DNA of 64,000 nucleotides from Talinum fruticosum (taxonomy: Eukaryota > Streptophyta > Magnoliopsida > Caryophyllales > Talinaceae). Within the stretch, counting starts at the first letter, position 1; the number at the start of each line of letters is the position of its first letter. The stretch is from assembly GCA_021018815.1 (NCBI GenBank), contig JAITYX010000052.1, positions 1,664,501-1,728,500 of the forward strand. The letters run 5' to 3'. Shown here piece after piece: positions 34,215-47,266 of this stretch. A program made the position numbers and the translations under genes. Under the pieces are notes generated by a model, which worked only from the letters and a program-made list of their open reading frames with translations, did not search any database and was not told the origin of the DNA.

Positions 34215-35738
34215 CTTGTTGATTTTGTCAATGTTATTTTCTTGATTTGATGCAGCTGGGGCATGTGGGTATGGCTCCTTGGCTTCAAAGTTATACGCTG
34301 GACACACCGCTGCTGCTCTTCCTTCAATCTACAATGGCGGTGCTGGATGTGGTGCTTGCTTTCAGGTATACTCGATCTAAGACCTTTCCTCATCTTGGCA
34401 TTTTGAAAGCTTCTCCTTGGTTTAAGAATGAGGGCCTTCATATCTATAACTCTATGTTAAACTTGCATATTCCCTGGCATTTTTGGGTGAAAATAGAGAA
34501 AATACATAAGAGGGGACATTATTTTGTGTATTCCAATTGTCTTGGCTTTTTATATCAGAGTATTGAAGTTTGTGCTTTCACTTTTGCTGGATTAGTTTAA
34601 GATTCCCATTTATCGTTTTCAGGTTGCAGGGAATATAAAAAATATAAATTTATAATAAAACTTATCTTAAAAATAAATTATTTCAAAGTTTGATTGAAAA
34701 TTAAAAGAGCTATTAAAATAAAATAAAATAAAAAATAATTAATAAAAAATAAAATTGGTAATTAGATCATTGAAATTGAAAAGCGATATATATTGTGAAT
34801 AAAAAAGTTTTTTTGAGAGACATTTATCATAAAACGGATCAAATTTATACTTAAACACAGAGGTTTTATATTAGAAGTGGTTATTCATAGTAACTATGGG
34901 AAGCAATGCAGATAAGATGCAAGAACCCTTCTCTATGCAGCAGTACAGGGACCAAGGTGGTAGTGACTGATATCCATACAGATAAAAGTAATACCACAGA
35001 CTTTGTGCTGAGCAGCAGAGCTTTCAGGGCCATGGCCTTACCCGGCAAGGACCGACTACTTTTAAGGCAGGGCATTCCAGACGTCGAGTACAGAAGGCAA
35101 GTTCATGTTGTTCATGTAGAAAATACCAAAATACCAATCTTCCTAAAGCCTGAATTAGGCTGACTCTAGTGTTACGAAAGAGTGAAATCAAGTTTTGTAC
35201 CTGTTCTTCATTGTCAAAATATCAATTGTTTGATTTACCTAAAATTACATCCTGGTAATGTTTATGCACCAGAGTCCCTTGTGTTTATAAACGCCAAAAC
35301 TTGGCCCTCCGGGTGGAAGAGTTCAGCAAATTCCCTAATTACTTGGCAGTCAAAGTCCTTTACCAGGGTGGTCAAACAGAGATTGTGGCAGCTGATGTAG
35401 CTAGGGTAATCACCAACAAATTGATAGCATTTTCTCGATGACTTCACACAACGTAAACTTATACCGCATTTTGGTTATGTCTTCGTATATGAATGTAGGT
35501 TGATTCACCAATGTGGGTATCAATGTCGCGGAACTATGGGGCAGTGTGGGACACAGACAAGGCTCCAACCGGACCATTGCAGTTTAGGTTTGTGATCTAC
35601 TCTGGCTTTGACGCCCAATACTTCTACACCGAGCAAGTTCTGCCTAAGAACTGGAAGACTGGGGTCATATATAACTCCACTCTTCAGATGAATAACGTTA
35701 AGCTCGAGGGTTGCACTCCCTGCAAACCATGGAAATAG
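34063..35738 (+). CDS. Expansin-like A protein, tandem copy 2
   Basis: Paralogue of the gene at 25329-28414, with the same five-exon layout and identical lengths for exons 2-5: 34063-34177, 34256-34365, 34912-35096, 35273-35405, 35499-35738. The frame is open (260 residues). The start at 34063 places a signal peptide ([18 protein letters not shown]) first. An in-frame ATG at 34000 would bury it behind a hydrophilic stretch and is rejected. The mature start is '[12 protein letters not shown]', and the barrel domain has 'GACGYGS' and 'GCGACFQ'. The C-terminal domain has '[10 protein letters not shown]' and ends 'GCTPCKPWK'. Intron 3 (35097-35272) starts with GC, not GT (AAG/GCAAGT), whereas copy 1 has GT there. 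Introns 2 and 3 are much shorter than in copy 1. Cell-wall, secreted; specific role unknown. Confidence 0.93.
34635..34848. mobile_element. Decayed Stowaway-like MITE in intron 2 of EXLA copy 2
   Basis: The tail (CATTTATCATAAAACGGAT) and the interior (AATTAATAAAAAATAAA, GGTAATTAGATCATTGAAATTG) align with the elements at 28651 and 29345. The left end is unclear. Intron 2 of EXLA copy 1 shows no such insert, so the insertion came after gene duplication, or copy 1 lost it. Confidence 0.4.
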
Positions 35739-38100
35739 ACCATTCAAATTGTTCTCTGTCCGCTTGCTGTTGTATTTGATCCCACAGGGGAAAAACCAAA
35801 AGAAAAGGTTATGGGACGACAAAATGAGAGAAAACATAGGTTTACAGCCAATTTACTTCATTAGGCTCGCTTTATTTCAAACATGTATTGTTATTAGCTT
35901 GCTGCTTCCGTTATTAATAAAGTTGGGAAACTTTCACAGAAATACGATGAGGTTTCACAGTTGCATTTGGAAAACAATTGACATAAGAGTTGAAGATAAA
36001 AGAGTGGATGGATTTTGATGGTACTCTTTCTATACATTGTTACTTTTGCTTTTCTGGGTTGGGGGAGGGGATTAGATATAGTTAGAAACACTGATATAGA
36101 GAGCAGGAATAACAATAGGTCCTATCTGGTTAAAAAAATTTAGATCCGATGGGTTTGAGTCTTAGTACCTTAAATTTGGTCTGCGTTCGAGCCGTGAAAT
36201 TTAAATTCAAAATTATTACTGAATTTTCTAAAATGTTGCCACTTATTTGTTTTGTATTTTTTTTTTTTGAATGAGTGGGACAATGAAGATTAACATCTGT
36301 TAAAAATGCCAAAGTTGGTGATTAAAAAAGGTGCCAAAGTTATTTAAATTACTTATTTTTAAATTTTTGAAAAGTAAAGTAATTTTTGTATTGTTTTAAG
36401 CAAATTTAGTAGTGTTTCTACTTTAAAGATGAAGTTAAATGATGATTTTAAATATTTTGAAAATTTAGTTGAAATTTTGGATAAAAACTCACGGAAAGGA
36501 GGTGACTAAACTTCACCTTCTTTGTATTTGTTGAGGGGAAGGAGAGTTAATTTGTTGAAAATCTTCCCTCACCCCCAATTTGGAGGGAACGGAAAACTAA
36601 GGTTAGGGTATTCTATTGAGTAAAATACCTTTCTTTCCCTATCTTGCCTTCTTTATCCTCAATTGAAACGAAGGGTTTGTATAGATCTGAATTCATATCT
36701 AATAAAACACTTAAAATAACTAAAATAATTAAAATACGGTTTATATTCAGATTGATGATGATACAAGTATGAAGTGAAATGAATATATTTATCATTAATT
36801 TTGTCGAAATAAAGATTTATTATGATATTTTAGATTTATTTTTGCTAAAAAATTATTTTGTAAATATCGTATGACTTTTTATTAATGAAATTTCTTTTTT
36901 ACATATAAGAAAAGGTTGATCCACAACTGAATATAACGAAAACCAAATGGAACCCGACCCATACTTTTTGTCCATTTTTTTGCATGTCGAACTTATTGTA
37001 CCAAATATTAAGTGATAAAGACAATTCGATCTAAAAATAACCAATTTAAAATTGGACCTAACTCGAAACTTGTTGACTCGGACATGAACCAATCAAAAAT
37101 CAAACCCAATAACCGATTGATTGGTGGAGGTTATGGAAAGGACCGTATGCGTTGATGCTTGTTGAAGTAGCGTTCCAATTTGTCCAATGACCTTTAGTTA
37201 TTTCTTTGTTAATAAACAAATGCATTGATGTTAAAGTTGGCTAATAATTTGACCACAATGTTGGTTGGAGCACCAATTAGGAACCAACTGTCAATTACGT
37301 TTTTTATATTTTTTTTTTTTGTTTGGGTTTTCTTCCCTGAAAACAAAACACAGAAACATCGGTTGAGGTTCCTTCCCCATGCTTTTCCTTATCTGCATTC
37401 CATTCCATCCCCACGTCCACTTCCACTTCCGCTGCGTCTCCATCAATTCCCCCTTTTCCTCAACAAATAAATTTAATTCAAATTTCTGAAAGTAAGCATG
37501 GCATTGGCATGGGAAGCTACGTGAAGCGAATACCAAATATAATTTCTTAACTACTAACCACATGACCACCTCCGGAGAGAAAAAAAAAAAAACATAACTA
37601 ATTACAAAATTACCCCTTAAATTGACAATTTCTCCACCTCAACTCAGGGGTGAGTTCGTTGAAGAAGTAACACAAGAAAGATAGTATAAATTGGCTGACT
37701 TTTATAAAATATCAATATATAATCAATCTAATAGCTTTAAGAAAACATCTTGTACTATAGCTTATTTTTTATAAATTATATTTCATATATGAGTTTTACG
37801 AAAGACGAAAAATGTATCATCGTATCTTATAGTCAATAATTAAATGCACCAACTTTGAAGTAACTATAATCTACTCAAGTATGTGCTAAAAATGTTGATC
37901 TCCAATCTAATTAGGATAAATTGAATACAAAATTCATTTAGATTTAAGTTATACTAAATCTGATTCCAACTTAAATCCAAGATCAAATACTTTTCTTTTT
38001 GTTAAAGTATTTTCAACTGTTTCAATACTACTGTATTATGTTTGTAAAGTTTTTTTTTTTTTTTAGTCAGAAGGAATAAATAATATAGAGTCCACAGCAG
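35739..38100. other. Intergenic, no gene seen
   Basis: The first 250-300 bp are probably the 3' UTR of EXLA copy 2 (AATAAAG near 35917). At about 36150-36200 a GCGTTCGAGCC word resembles a B-box fragment. At 36920-37110 there are GACCC/AACCC-type words as in other decayed repeats here. An AAAAAACTAC-free stretch at 37370-37450 is pyrimidine-rich. No gene is supported. Confidence 0.35.
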
Positions 38101-38425
38101 AGGAAGGAGAATAAAAGCGATAGGAAAGTACACTGAAGTTGTCCCGAAATGACAATTTGAGGCATCAATTTCGCATCGTCGAAAGAGGAAAGCTAGCTAG
38201 CGCCAGTTTGCTGCCAACTCCGAGTAAGAAAAACCCCAAAACACACATACACGGACACAGAAAATACACACGCCTCCCCCTCTCTTTCTTCGCAAGTCCC
38301 CACCTTTCCCCTTCCTCTTCCCCTTCCCCTTCTCCCCTTAAATTCTCTCCCCCTCTCACTCCCTCCCAAATCAGAATTCAAACCCACCCACAATTCCCGA
38401 CCTGCTCACCAATCCAACCCCAAAA

Positions 38426-38790
38426 ATGGCGTCAAACTCAAACACCTCATCCAACTTCAACTTCAACTTTGAGGATCAACTTCCGCTCATGGCCGAGAAG
38501 CTGGGCGGGGAGGGCCTCATCGGAGAGCTCTGCAAGGGATTCCAGCTCCTCATGGACCCAGAAAAGGACAAGATTACCTTCCAAAGCCTCAAGCGAAACG
38601 CCCCTTCCTAGGGTTGCAAGATCTCACCGACGACGATTTGCAAAGCATGATCACAGAAGGCGATTTCGACGGCGATGGCGCCCTCAATCAGATGGAATTC
38701 TGCGTTCTTATGTTCAAATTGAGCCCTCAGTTGATGGAACACGCTGAGATTTTGCTCCATCAGGCTCTTCAACATTACCCATTTTTGTAA
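38426..38790 (+). CDS. PBP1/KIC-type EF-hand calcium-binding protein, frameshifted
   Basis: A small single-exon plant Ca2+-binding protein. Family members bind the PINOID kinase (PBP1) or the kinesin KCBP (KIC). The start at 38426 follows a long pyrimidine-rich leader (about 38265-38425). The first frame gives 'MASNSNTSS', then the family signature 'LGGEGLIGELCKGFQLLMD' and 'KITFQSLKRNA', with a degenerate first EF loop. At 38600-38604 one base is missing in a C-run, so this frame stops at 38611. The next frame continues without a gap: 'FLGLQDLTDDDL', a canonical EF loop 'DFDGDGALNQME' (D1, D3, D5, G6, E12 all present), 'FCVLMF', and a stop at 38788-38790. With the base restored it is about 121 residues, normal for the family. 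It is either a very recent pseudogene or a sequence error. Confidence 0.85.
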
Positions 38791-41700
38791 TTAATTTTAG
38801 TTTCCTTTTCCGATTCATCATTCTTTGCCCTCTCCTATCAATAACAAATACTAATTAATTTCTCCAGTACTCATTGCTTCTTCGTCATCGATTCTCAACA
38901 ACAAAAACTTTTAGTTGAAATTCAATTGATGAAATTCTATTCTAATAGTTAGATTCAAAGCTGAGAAGAACACATAAATTTACCAAAAAAGAAAAATTAC
39001 AATTAGGGTTTGTTTTTTCACAATTTGGATCATTTTGGGTTTTGGTTAAAGTACTGCTAGTAAAATTTTATTTAATATAATTGTCAAATTTGTTCGATTG
39101 ACTATAAACTAAAAGAGCCTCAGATATGAAATTAATTCATATTTTAACTCACGATATAAATTTTTTTCTATTTTTATTATTCAAAATCAAGGCTTTAACC
39201 TTGTAAGTTTTTTTTTTTTCCAAAGCCAAAACTAAGTCAAATATTGAATTTAGGACTTCATCCAATTTTATACAATTTTTTTAAAAAAATGCTAGTCAAA
39301 TTAGGCCAACCTCAAATTTCTGCGGCTTCTGTGTTGAAATTTAGATTTGACTCAAACTTGGGTGGAAATTGGGATCAACACACACCAGATGTTGAGATGG
39401 ACAGTTCTTTGCTTGTATTCATTTTTGAGTGGGACAGTCAGCCTAGGTTATGACTAATTCCGCAATTTCAAAACTTACATCATAGATCAGGATTCAGTGA
39501 TATGGTAAATTTTAGTGAAGGTAATTTTAATTTTTTTAAGAAAAAGAGTACCATAGAAATAGAGGGTGAATTTTAAAAAATTAAAATAAAATATCATTTA
39601 TGATAACTTAAGTATATAGACCCGAGTTCATAGTATAATTTGTATCGCTATTCAGTCAATCTACCAAGAGAAATTGAATTTGGTTAAATCTATTCTAATG
39701 GTAGAATTGACTGAGTACACTTGACACTTTTTAGTCATCTCAACTCACTGTTTTCACTTGATCATTTGAACCAATTTTGGTAATTATTGTCTCTATTTTT
39801 CTAAATGAGTTGATCTAAGTTTAAAAATGGTGTAACTATGTAAGGGAAATAAAAATAGATAAATAAAGTTCAGAATTTTCACTTATCCCATTCAGGTTTT
39901 AGTATATTTTTTTTTTGACCTCAACTTTTCAATTTATCATTTATCTTACATCATATTTGTGTTAAATTATCATAACTCCTCAAAATTTTACCTTTGTGGC
40001 AACAAGTAGTTATTTGAACTAGCATCGATGATTATGGTCATAATGACGACAATTTATGGTCGGGATCTAATTAAAATTGACAAATTTAAATTTTTTGAGA
40101 GGGAAAAGAGAAAGAGGGATAGTTTTATAATTGTTCAGTTTTATGATAATGGGGAATTATTTATTGAAAAAGTATATATATATATATATATAGCCACATG
40201 ATCTCCTTTTCATTAAAAAAGATTATTTAACTGTACCTAGCATGTAGGTCTGAAAAATGAGGAATTAGTTTGAGTTCCTTGCCTGAGAAAAGCCCACAGA
40301 AGAGAGTAGACAAATCTGTGAGAAAAGTGTGATGGGCCGTTCAAGAGGCTGGCCCAATTGCGAATTGGGGACTCCTTCCCCCTTGATCTGTGTAGACCCT
40401 CCTACTTGTAAATGTTGTACCATATTTGGCAGTCCAGTTGTCTTTTTTTTTTTTTTTTTTTGGATCGTTGTAATCCAGTATCTTTAACCAGCTGAACTCT
40501 TTCACCTTGTTAGGCAAGCTCCCCCAACGCTTCCCTAGAATCATTTTGAAGGTGATGTTCACCTTACACTTTTATATAAACCCGATAAATAAATTATTCG
40601 ATTTAATTTTAGGTTGCTTAATTTTGGATGGATGATATTTGGCTGAATAAGATTTTAATTTTAGATCAGGTGAATCATTATTTAGGTTGATTTTTTATTA
40701 GTTGATATTAATACAATATGCTTATCTGGCAAAGAAAAAAAAAAAAACCAAGAGCCGAGCAATGCTGAAGGACTGACCTAGCCGGTTTGCTTCATTTATA
40801 ACCCTATTTTCATTTATCCGATTTATTTGGCCCATATTTTATAATTAATTTTGAGATGATAGAATTGTCCGATTGCTTTTGTTAATTGTCATTACAGACA
40901 ATATCTAACATGACATAATCACTCTGTTATTGATTATTAGTTCATATCCTACTGCTCCACATGAATATTATTTTTTAGGGTTTTTTTGGGTCAAGTATGC
41001 GTAACTTTGATGATAAATTAATTTATTAAATACAAAATAAATTAATTCAAAATTTTTAAAGGTTACACTCAAAATTACTCGTAAGTGTCCTTTATAATTT
41101 TTTATATACAATAATTTATTAGACAATAATGTCAAAAATCGCAATAATGATAGGATAAAAGGAAAAATATAGGATAAGAATCGTAAGCCATTTAATATAT
41201 TTTTTTCTCCGAAAGCAGAACTTGAGATTTATATAAGAAAAAAAGTATAGAAGTTGAGGATGAGAATAAATAAACAAATAGGTAAATAAAAAGTTATTAG
41301 ATGCAAGGACACACCAATGAAGCATATGATTTTTTTTAAAAATAAAATAAAAATAATAGAGTAGAATTATTGATGTAAGCATATTGTGGGTATGATTCTT
41401 ACTTGCTCATAAAACAAAATTGAAAAGTGTCTTTTTAATCATTAGTCATTTATCCCAAAGGGATTCTTCACTTGGAAGCTTTTTCTTATCTTTTTCAAGT
41501 AAAAATTATACTTTCTTATTTGGTGACCCACTTCTTCTAATAATTTCCTCTCGAGCTGACCTTTGATTCTCTTCTGGTCTCCTACTCACCATATGAGCCA
41601 ATGAGTTCGCATTCACACAAAGCTATTTTTTATATAAATTTAAATTCAAGGAATAAATTAAATGAATAGATAGGTTCATATGTTCATTGAAGTCTATGAG

Positions 41701-44700
41701 TTGACTTGATTGAGTTGTCATCGGTGACCAGAAAATTTTTGCTTTCAACCCGTTACCCATATATCATAATTTATACTGAATGCCGCTATTTTAGCATAAA
41801 ATTTTTTATGAGACAGTTTATGTCACATCAATATCATATCTTTATCCGTATCACTAAGTTAGTATTGGTAGTGGGTTTTGGACCCTATACTGCACCCGCT
41901 AGATCCGTCACGAATAAAAGAGTTTGGGTTCAATTATTTGAGAATGAATTTGGGTCAAAGTGGCCTTAGATGGGTCTGGATCTGGGTCTAATAAATCGAA
42001 ACTCATACTTGGCCCAAGACCCATTTAAGACACAATAATATTTAAAAATTTTAATATAGCAATTATAAGAAAATTGATCAAAAGTCTGTCTTTTTTTTTT
42101 TTTTGCAATTAGTTAACTCCGTCCGCTTAGGAGCTCCTCCTCACACTTCTCAGTTGCTCCCTCTTTTTCACATCTCTCTCATTTTTATTAGACCCTTTTT
42201 GAGTTCCAAGGCCGACGATTGCCTAAAGACAAATTATTTTTTTCATTTTAAGGACCAAATTAGTGTGAGTGTGAAGTATGATTATTTCAAATAGCCAAGG
42301 CCTTGTTTTGATGCATTTATGAAGGATATGGACACATGTCCGTTAAATTATGTCAAAATTTTAAGTGTATTTTGAGATTTGTATGTGAGAAATATCCAAT
42401 TAGTTAGAAAGTGTATATAGTTCAAAGACTTTTGTATACACATATGATGATATTAAACGACAGTAAAAATGACCTAAAACACATGGTTTTTAAAAGTCAA
42501 TTTATTTTTAACAATTGTTTGGAAATGTTAGTCCAAGTACTTATTTATTAAACTGCGTACATATATCTAATTTAATTAACTAGTATCTTAAAATATATGA
42601 AATGTTAAAATACTTCCAAGTGCTATTTTGAACAGAAATTTGCAGCATATTTTTCTTTCCTTCCTTTTCTTTTCGTTTGACTTAATTACAAAAGAGAGAG
42701 GATCGATGTCACCTACTTAAATAAATGTTTTTTCACCCCCTTTTATGTTATCAATTATGCAATGCAAAAAGTTTCCATTATTATTTTGTTTAATTGTATG
42801 AAAGTATTGCACTCAAACACTTACAATATAATTATAATTATTATAAAATATGTAATCTTGATACCGTTACAAAATTGGTTGCATTATATTACACTAAACC
42901 AGATACCACACTAATTTCACAGACCCTGAATGCATCCTTTGCTCTCTCTCTCTCTCTCTAAAAATAGGTAAGATAGAAACCTGCATGTGAAATTGTCAAT
43001 GCATTTTATATTAGATTAAAAACATATTGAATGCGAAAATACCTAACTGCTAGAGTTGAAGAGTCCTATGGTTGGATCTCGAAGATTCTCTCTTTGAAAA
43101 TCCTAAAAGTTGCCTCTTACTTGTATTATCATACCAAACATTGTTACCTTTATATTTGGATTGCGATGAACAAGGACATAGCTCTAGAAATCAACAAATT
43201 TAAATATGTCAAAACTGACCCGATTTTTGAAATTTGAATAAAGTGATAAGTTTTAATTTTATATTTACAATAGACTAACTGGAATGTATATCTAAACTAA
43301 TTAAACTAACATGACTCCAACTTATTGGACCTAACATTAATCGATTTAAAGTTGACCCCACTAAAATGATTTAATTAGAACTTTAACCAAAATGTAAATC
43401 TCTCAACCCGAACATAACCGATTCAGATTTAAACTGAATTAAAAGCTTATAAAGGTAACTCATTTATCGGGTCTAATTATAAATAGTTGCTTTAGTGAGA
43501 AGAAAGATGAATAGCAGTATTGATTTTGGCCTAGTGGTTGGCTACATGAATCTCAACCCTAGCGTACTAGACATGAATCCAAAATTGAAAGTCAAAGTAA
43601 AGTATGTAGTTAAGAATAGTTTTAAAGCAAGTAGTCCTTCCTAGGTATGTGAGAATGAAGTCCCATTAAGGGAGACCCCATGGATTTTCTTAAGTCCAAT
43701 TGAAGCCTTCCAATGGACGCTCCACATTGTGACCATTCGATGAAAAGCACCAACAAAAAGCAAAGCTTGATGGCACCTCCTCCTTACACACACACACACA
43801 CACATACATACATACATACATAGTTACCACCCCCTTCTTCACTCATCTCTCTCTCTCTCCCTCCAATTTGTAGCAACAGTATTAATAATTATATCCCCTA
43901 AAAGAAGGAGATATGGACCCATCTCTGACTTCCACTAACATATTCCCTATCACATAAATAAACAAATCTAAAAGTTAGATTTCCAATCCAATGACATCCC
44001 CCACTCCCTCTCTCTCCCTCTCTCAATTTTGGAATTCAATTATTCCATTCATCATCCTATCTCTTCCCTCCTCTTTTCCATCTTCAACATAAAGCAACTT
44101 TCAACATTTAAGGGTGCTCTTAGGCATTCTTACAATTCCATAAACTAAGCTTGTGTAGGATAGATTGCTATACTTCAATAAATTACAAGTGACAATAAAT
44201 TGAAGAGATTCTTTAATAAGTATCTTCTTTTTGAAAAGGAATACAAATCGATCGATATGCTTGTTAATCAAACTGATTGGGTGAGGATTTTAGCACTCGA
44301 TGATCTATCTACACCAGCTCACATAAATACTTTTTGATGTGCTGGTAACAATCAACAGAGTGCTAATATCTTCATCCGACCAACATTTGATCAGCAATAA
44401 TAATGTGAACATTTCCTATGATACCTTGTTAGTGAGATTGTAACCAAGCCTTAATTAGCTAGCCCTAGCTATAATCAGTGATCATGATCATGAATTATTA
44501 CAGACATGAGCATCTCCTAGCTCTTGGCCTTAGCTTCCTGGTCCCCTTAAGATAGCCCCAAAAGAAACCTTAGCTAGCTTGACCATGATTTTTCCTCTTT
44601 GGCTGTGTAGCTTTCCAACTGGGTCCATACCCTTCCCTTTGTCTAACCATTTGGGTCGAAAGCCATATTCCTTTCCCTTTCTCTATTCATTTCTCTTTCT

Positions 44701-44968
44701 CCATTGGCCTCTCCGATCGATGTCCTTTCTTGTACATACACAAAGTCCTAACTCAAATGGCTCCACTCTTACAAAATCACCACCCCTTCTTCTTTTTCTT
44801 CCCTTTTGATCATCGATCGATCTTGTCAATCTTTTGAGCTCTCTCTTTCAACTTTGGACTCGCAAGGATTCCATTGATAAGATATTATATTTCTTCTTTT
44901 TCCTCGTCATAGCATCAAGAATCGGTTCCTAATCAAATCCTTTTTCATTTCTATAATTTCCAAATCTC
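38791..44968. other. Long intergenic region, no gene seen
   Basis: About 6 kb without a supported gene. It holds (AT)n at 40170-40191, a 21-bp T-run at 40441-40462 and a (CA)n(TACA)n microsatellite at 43791-43823. There are decayed GACCC/AACCC-type repeats at 43200-43480 and CT-rich stretches around 43845-44050 and 44580-44860. The CT-rich part nearest 44968 probably includes the 3' UTR of the bHLH gene. A minus-strand frame at 40341-40562 crosses the T-run and shows no family features. Confidence 0.4.
43515..43600 (+). mobile_element. Possible tRNA-derived SINE head
   Basis: TTGGCCTAGTGGTTGGC (about 43526) fits the polymerase III A-box pattern TRGCNNAGYGG. A weak B-box-like ACATGAATCC lies about 45 bp downstream. 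The 3' end cannot be placed. Confidence 0.3.
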
Positions 44969-47266
44969 TTACCGAAATGTCCCTCCAAATGTAGGCGTCC
45001 AAAAATCCACCGTGGTTTCATGTGTCATAGGAAATGTACTAGAAACCGGTACCAAACAAAGCCCTCGACTCCTTAAATCTTGCTTTGGTCCATCTGGATC
45101 AACCTTTGCCTTATCTCCTCCCTATAATCATAACATAAAATTAATATACTTAGGCTAATTAAGTAGTAACCTAACTCTTCATTCATATAAGAATACAAGT
45201 GCAATAAGAATAAATATGTACCTGCTGATGTTGTTGATAGGAGGCTGCTCCACTCTTCAAGTAAGGGGTGCTTAAAACCTGTAATTGTCCCATAAGGAAG
45301 AAAATTAATGGTTCAAGTGTTAATTTTTTAATTTAATGAATTAGTTAAAAAGGAAATATATTTTCAGAAATCAAAATGACATAATTAAACTTACACTGAC
45401 TTGTTCATGGAGGAATTTGATGTATTCAATGGCCTCTGAGAGGACCGATGCTGTATCCGTCTGAACAATGGAGAAAAGGTAAAATAGTATAAGATGAATT
45501 GAGCAACACGACCTCTAATTGATGAAATACTTCTAATTTCGATCGACTTTTTAGGGTATCAGTGAGTACTGGAAAGAAAAGAAAAGAAAAAAACCCCTGA
45601 AAGGTAGGCTTTTGTGACCAAAGTTCTGAAACAAGAATGACATGATACATCATGGACGTGTACTATGCCTTCACTCTTTTGTTCAAAGTTTCTTTTTGAT
45701 GAAGGGAAAGAGAGAATTCAGCACCACATGAAGAATATCTCATGGAGGGTTTTTGTTTTTTTTTTTTCTTTTTCTTCTTTTTGGTTTTGTTTTTCTTACC
45801 TTTCCGAAAGGCGAAACCAATTGTTGGAGCGCAGTGATTCTGTCCCCCATCTTCTCTTTCCTGACCTGGTAAAGAAAGGATTGTTTTCCCCACAATTAAT
45901 CAATCAATAATAATCTGGCTAGCTATAAGATGGAAGCCATCTAATTACTCCATTTGAATTAATTAACTAGTTAATTACTATACCAGTGTTGTACTCCATA
46001 TATTAACAACACTAACTACCTTGAAGGGCGGCAAAGTTGAAGTAGCAGTTTCGTTCCTCGCCCTCTTCGTATTGTTCTCCGTACCTCCCTTGGAATTCTT
46101 AGCTGCTGTTGAGCTCATTTCTCTCACCTCCATAGTATTCTGCAACTAAAATCAGAAAGGCGTACATGATATGATGGTTATGTACTATACGTTAGGAATT
46201 GATGAACCCTAAACGATGTTGGGTTTTCAATTCTTACCTTAGGCTTCTCTTCAAAACCGGGCATGGGAACTTGATGAGGCTGCAGTGATGCCAACAAGTT
46301 AGGCCTCACATCAGCATTCAAATATGGCGCGGTGTTGGTGAACTGGCTCGGGGTGGATCTAAGAAACTGAGGGACTTTAGCCCAGGAAGACGGCAACTGC
46401 GATTGCTGTGTATCTAATCCCAAGTAATTCTGCTGTTGGTAATTCATTTGCTGCTGGTTTTGTTGATCGGACCCTATAAACCCCTGTAGAATGGTTGATG
46501 GTGGACTACCATAGAGGGTGGATGAAGAGGTTGAATCCAGCTGGAAGCTCGAGCCGGTTAGGCCTTGCTGGCAGGTGACTGTGCTCTCCATGGAGCTACA
46601 GCTGGGGGAGAATTGAGCTTGATGGTCCAGTGAGAAACCTCGCCCTATTTGCTTGAATTCTGAGCCCGATTCTTCGTTGGTTGTTCCAAACAACTTTTCT
46701 CTCCACTGAAGCTGTGATCCATACATGGCCGAACCACCGCTTTGATCATGCTGGAAATTCGGGTTGAGTCCCATGCCTTCTTGGAGCATCGCTCGGAAGC
46801 TGTTGTCAGCTTTTTCCGGATTCCTACTAATGACCAAAAATTAAAACTAATCTGTAAACACAAACTTCGAGTGTAAATTAAATAATATAAGGAATCTCGG
46901 TGGGGAGTACTCATCAGCAACTTACAGTAAGGGTTGCTGGTTCCAGTCCATGCCCTGAGAGGAAAGGCCGAGGCCTACCAGTTGTAAGGTGGACGCGTCC
47001 ATCTTGGTATCCTGGAAGGTGGAGGAGGCCGCGGGCACTGCAGAATCCAAGGGGGATCTGGCTGCCGCAGCGTTGATGTCCACCGTCATGGGTGAGTCGG
47101 TCAGCCACCCATACCCGCAGCCTCCTCCACCATTGGCAAGGGTGGTAGTGGTGGAGGACGTGGATGAGCCGCCACCAACACTGCCACCACTGCCGCCATC
47201 AAACCTGCTCCTATTTGTTGTAGAAGAATCCCACCAGTTTGCTCCTCCACAGTACTCTTCAGCCAT
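44969..47266 (-). CDS. bHLH transcription factor, bHLH112/bHLH123-like
   Basis: Nuclear regulator of the plant bHLH group that includes Arabidopsis bHLH112, bHLH123 and bHLH68. Seven exons in minus orientation: 47266-46926, 46826-46238, 46139-46020, 45865-45800, 45460-45395, 45278-45222, 45121-44969. All introns are GT-AG and the frame is fully open (463 residues). The N-terminus 'MAEEYCGGANWW' is followed by Gly/Ser-rich and Gln-rich low-complexity regions. The bHLH domain lies across exons 3-6: 'KRARNE', then 'VRKEKMGDRITALQQLVSPF', 'TDTASVLSEAIEYIKFLHEQ' and 'VLSTPYL'. The basic region lacks the His-Glu-Arg triad of E-box binders, as is usual in this group. The C-terminus has 'SRGLCLVPVSSTF'. 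Acceptor choice at exon 3 is ambiguous (TTTTAG or TTGCAG, 6 bp apart). Stress and root roles known for relatives cannot be assigned here. Confidence 0.93.

Noticed and set aside
25329..35738. Calling the EXLA pair alpha- or beta-expansins
   Set aside because: The HFD motif is missing and the N-terminal CxxC-SKAA-F pattern and C-terminal form fit expansin-like A.
38139..38747. 202-codon open frame overlapping the EF-hand gene
   Set aside because: It is a different frame of the pyrimidine-rich leader and the PBP1/KIC coding region. Its product is Ser/Pro/Arg low-complexity, with no family features.
40341..40562. Minus-strand frame with a run of Lys
   Set aside because: The Lys run is the translated complement of a 21-bp T-run; no homologous family is recognised.
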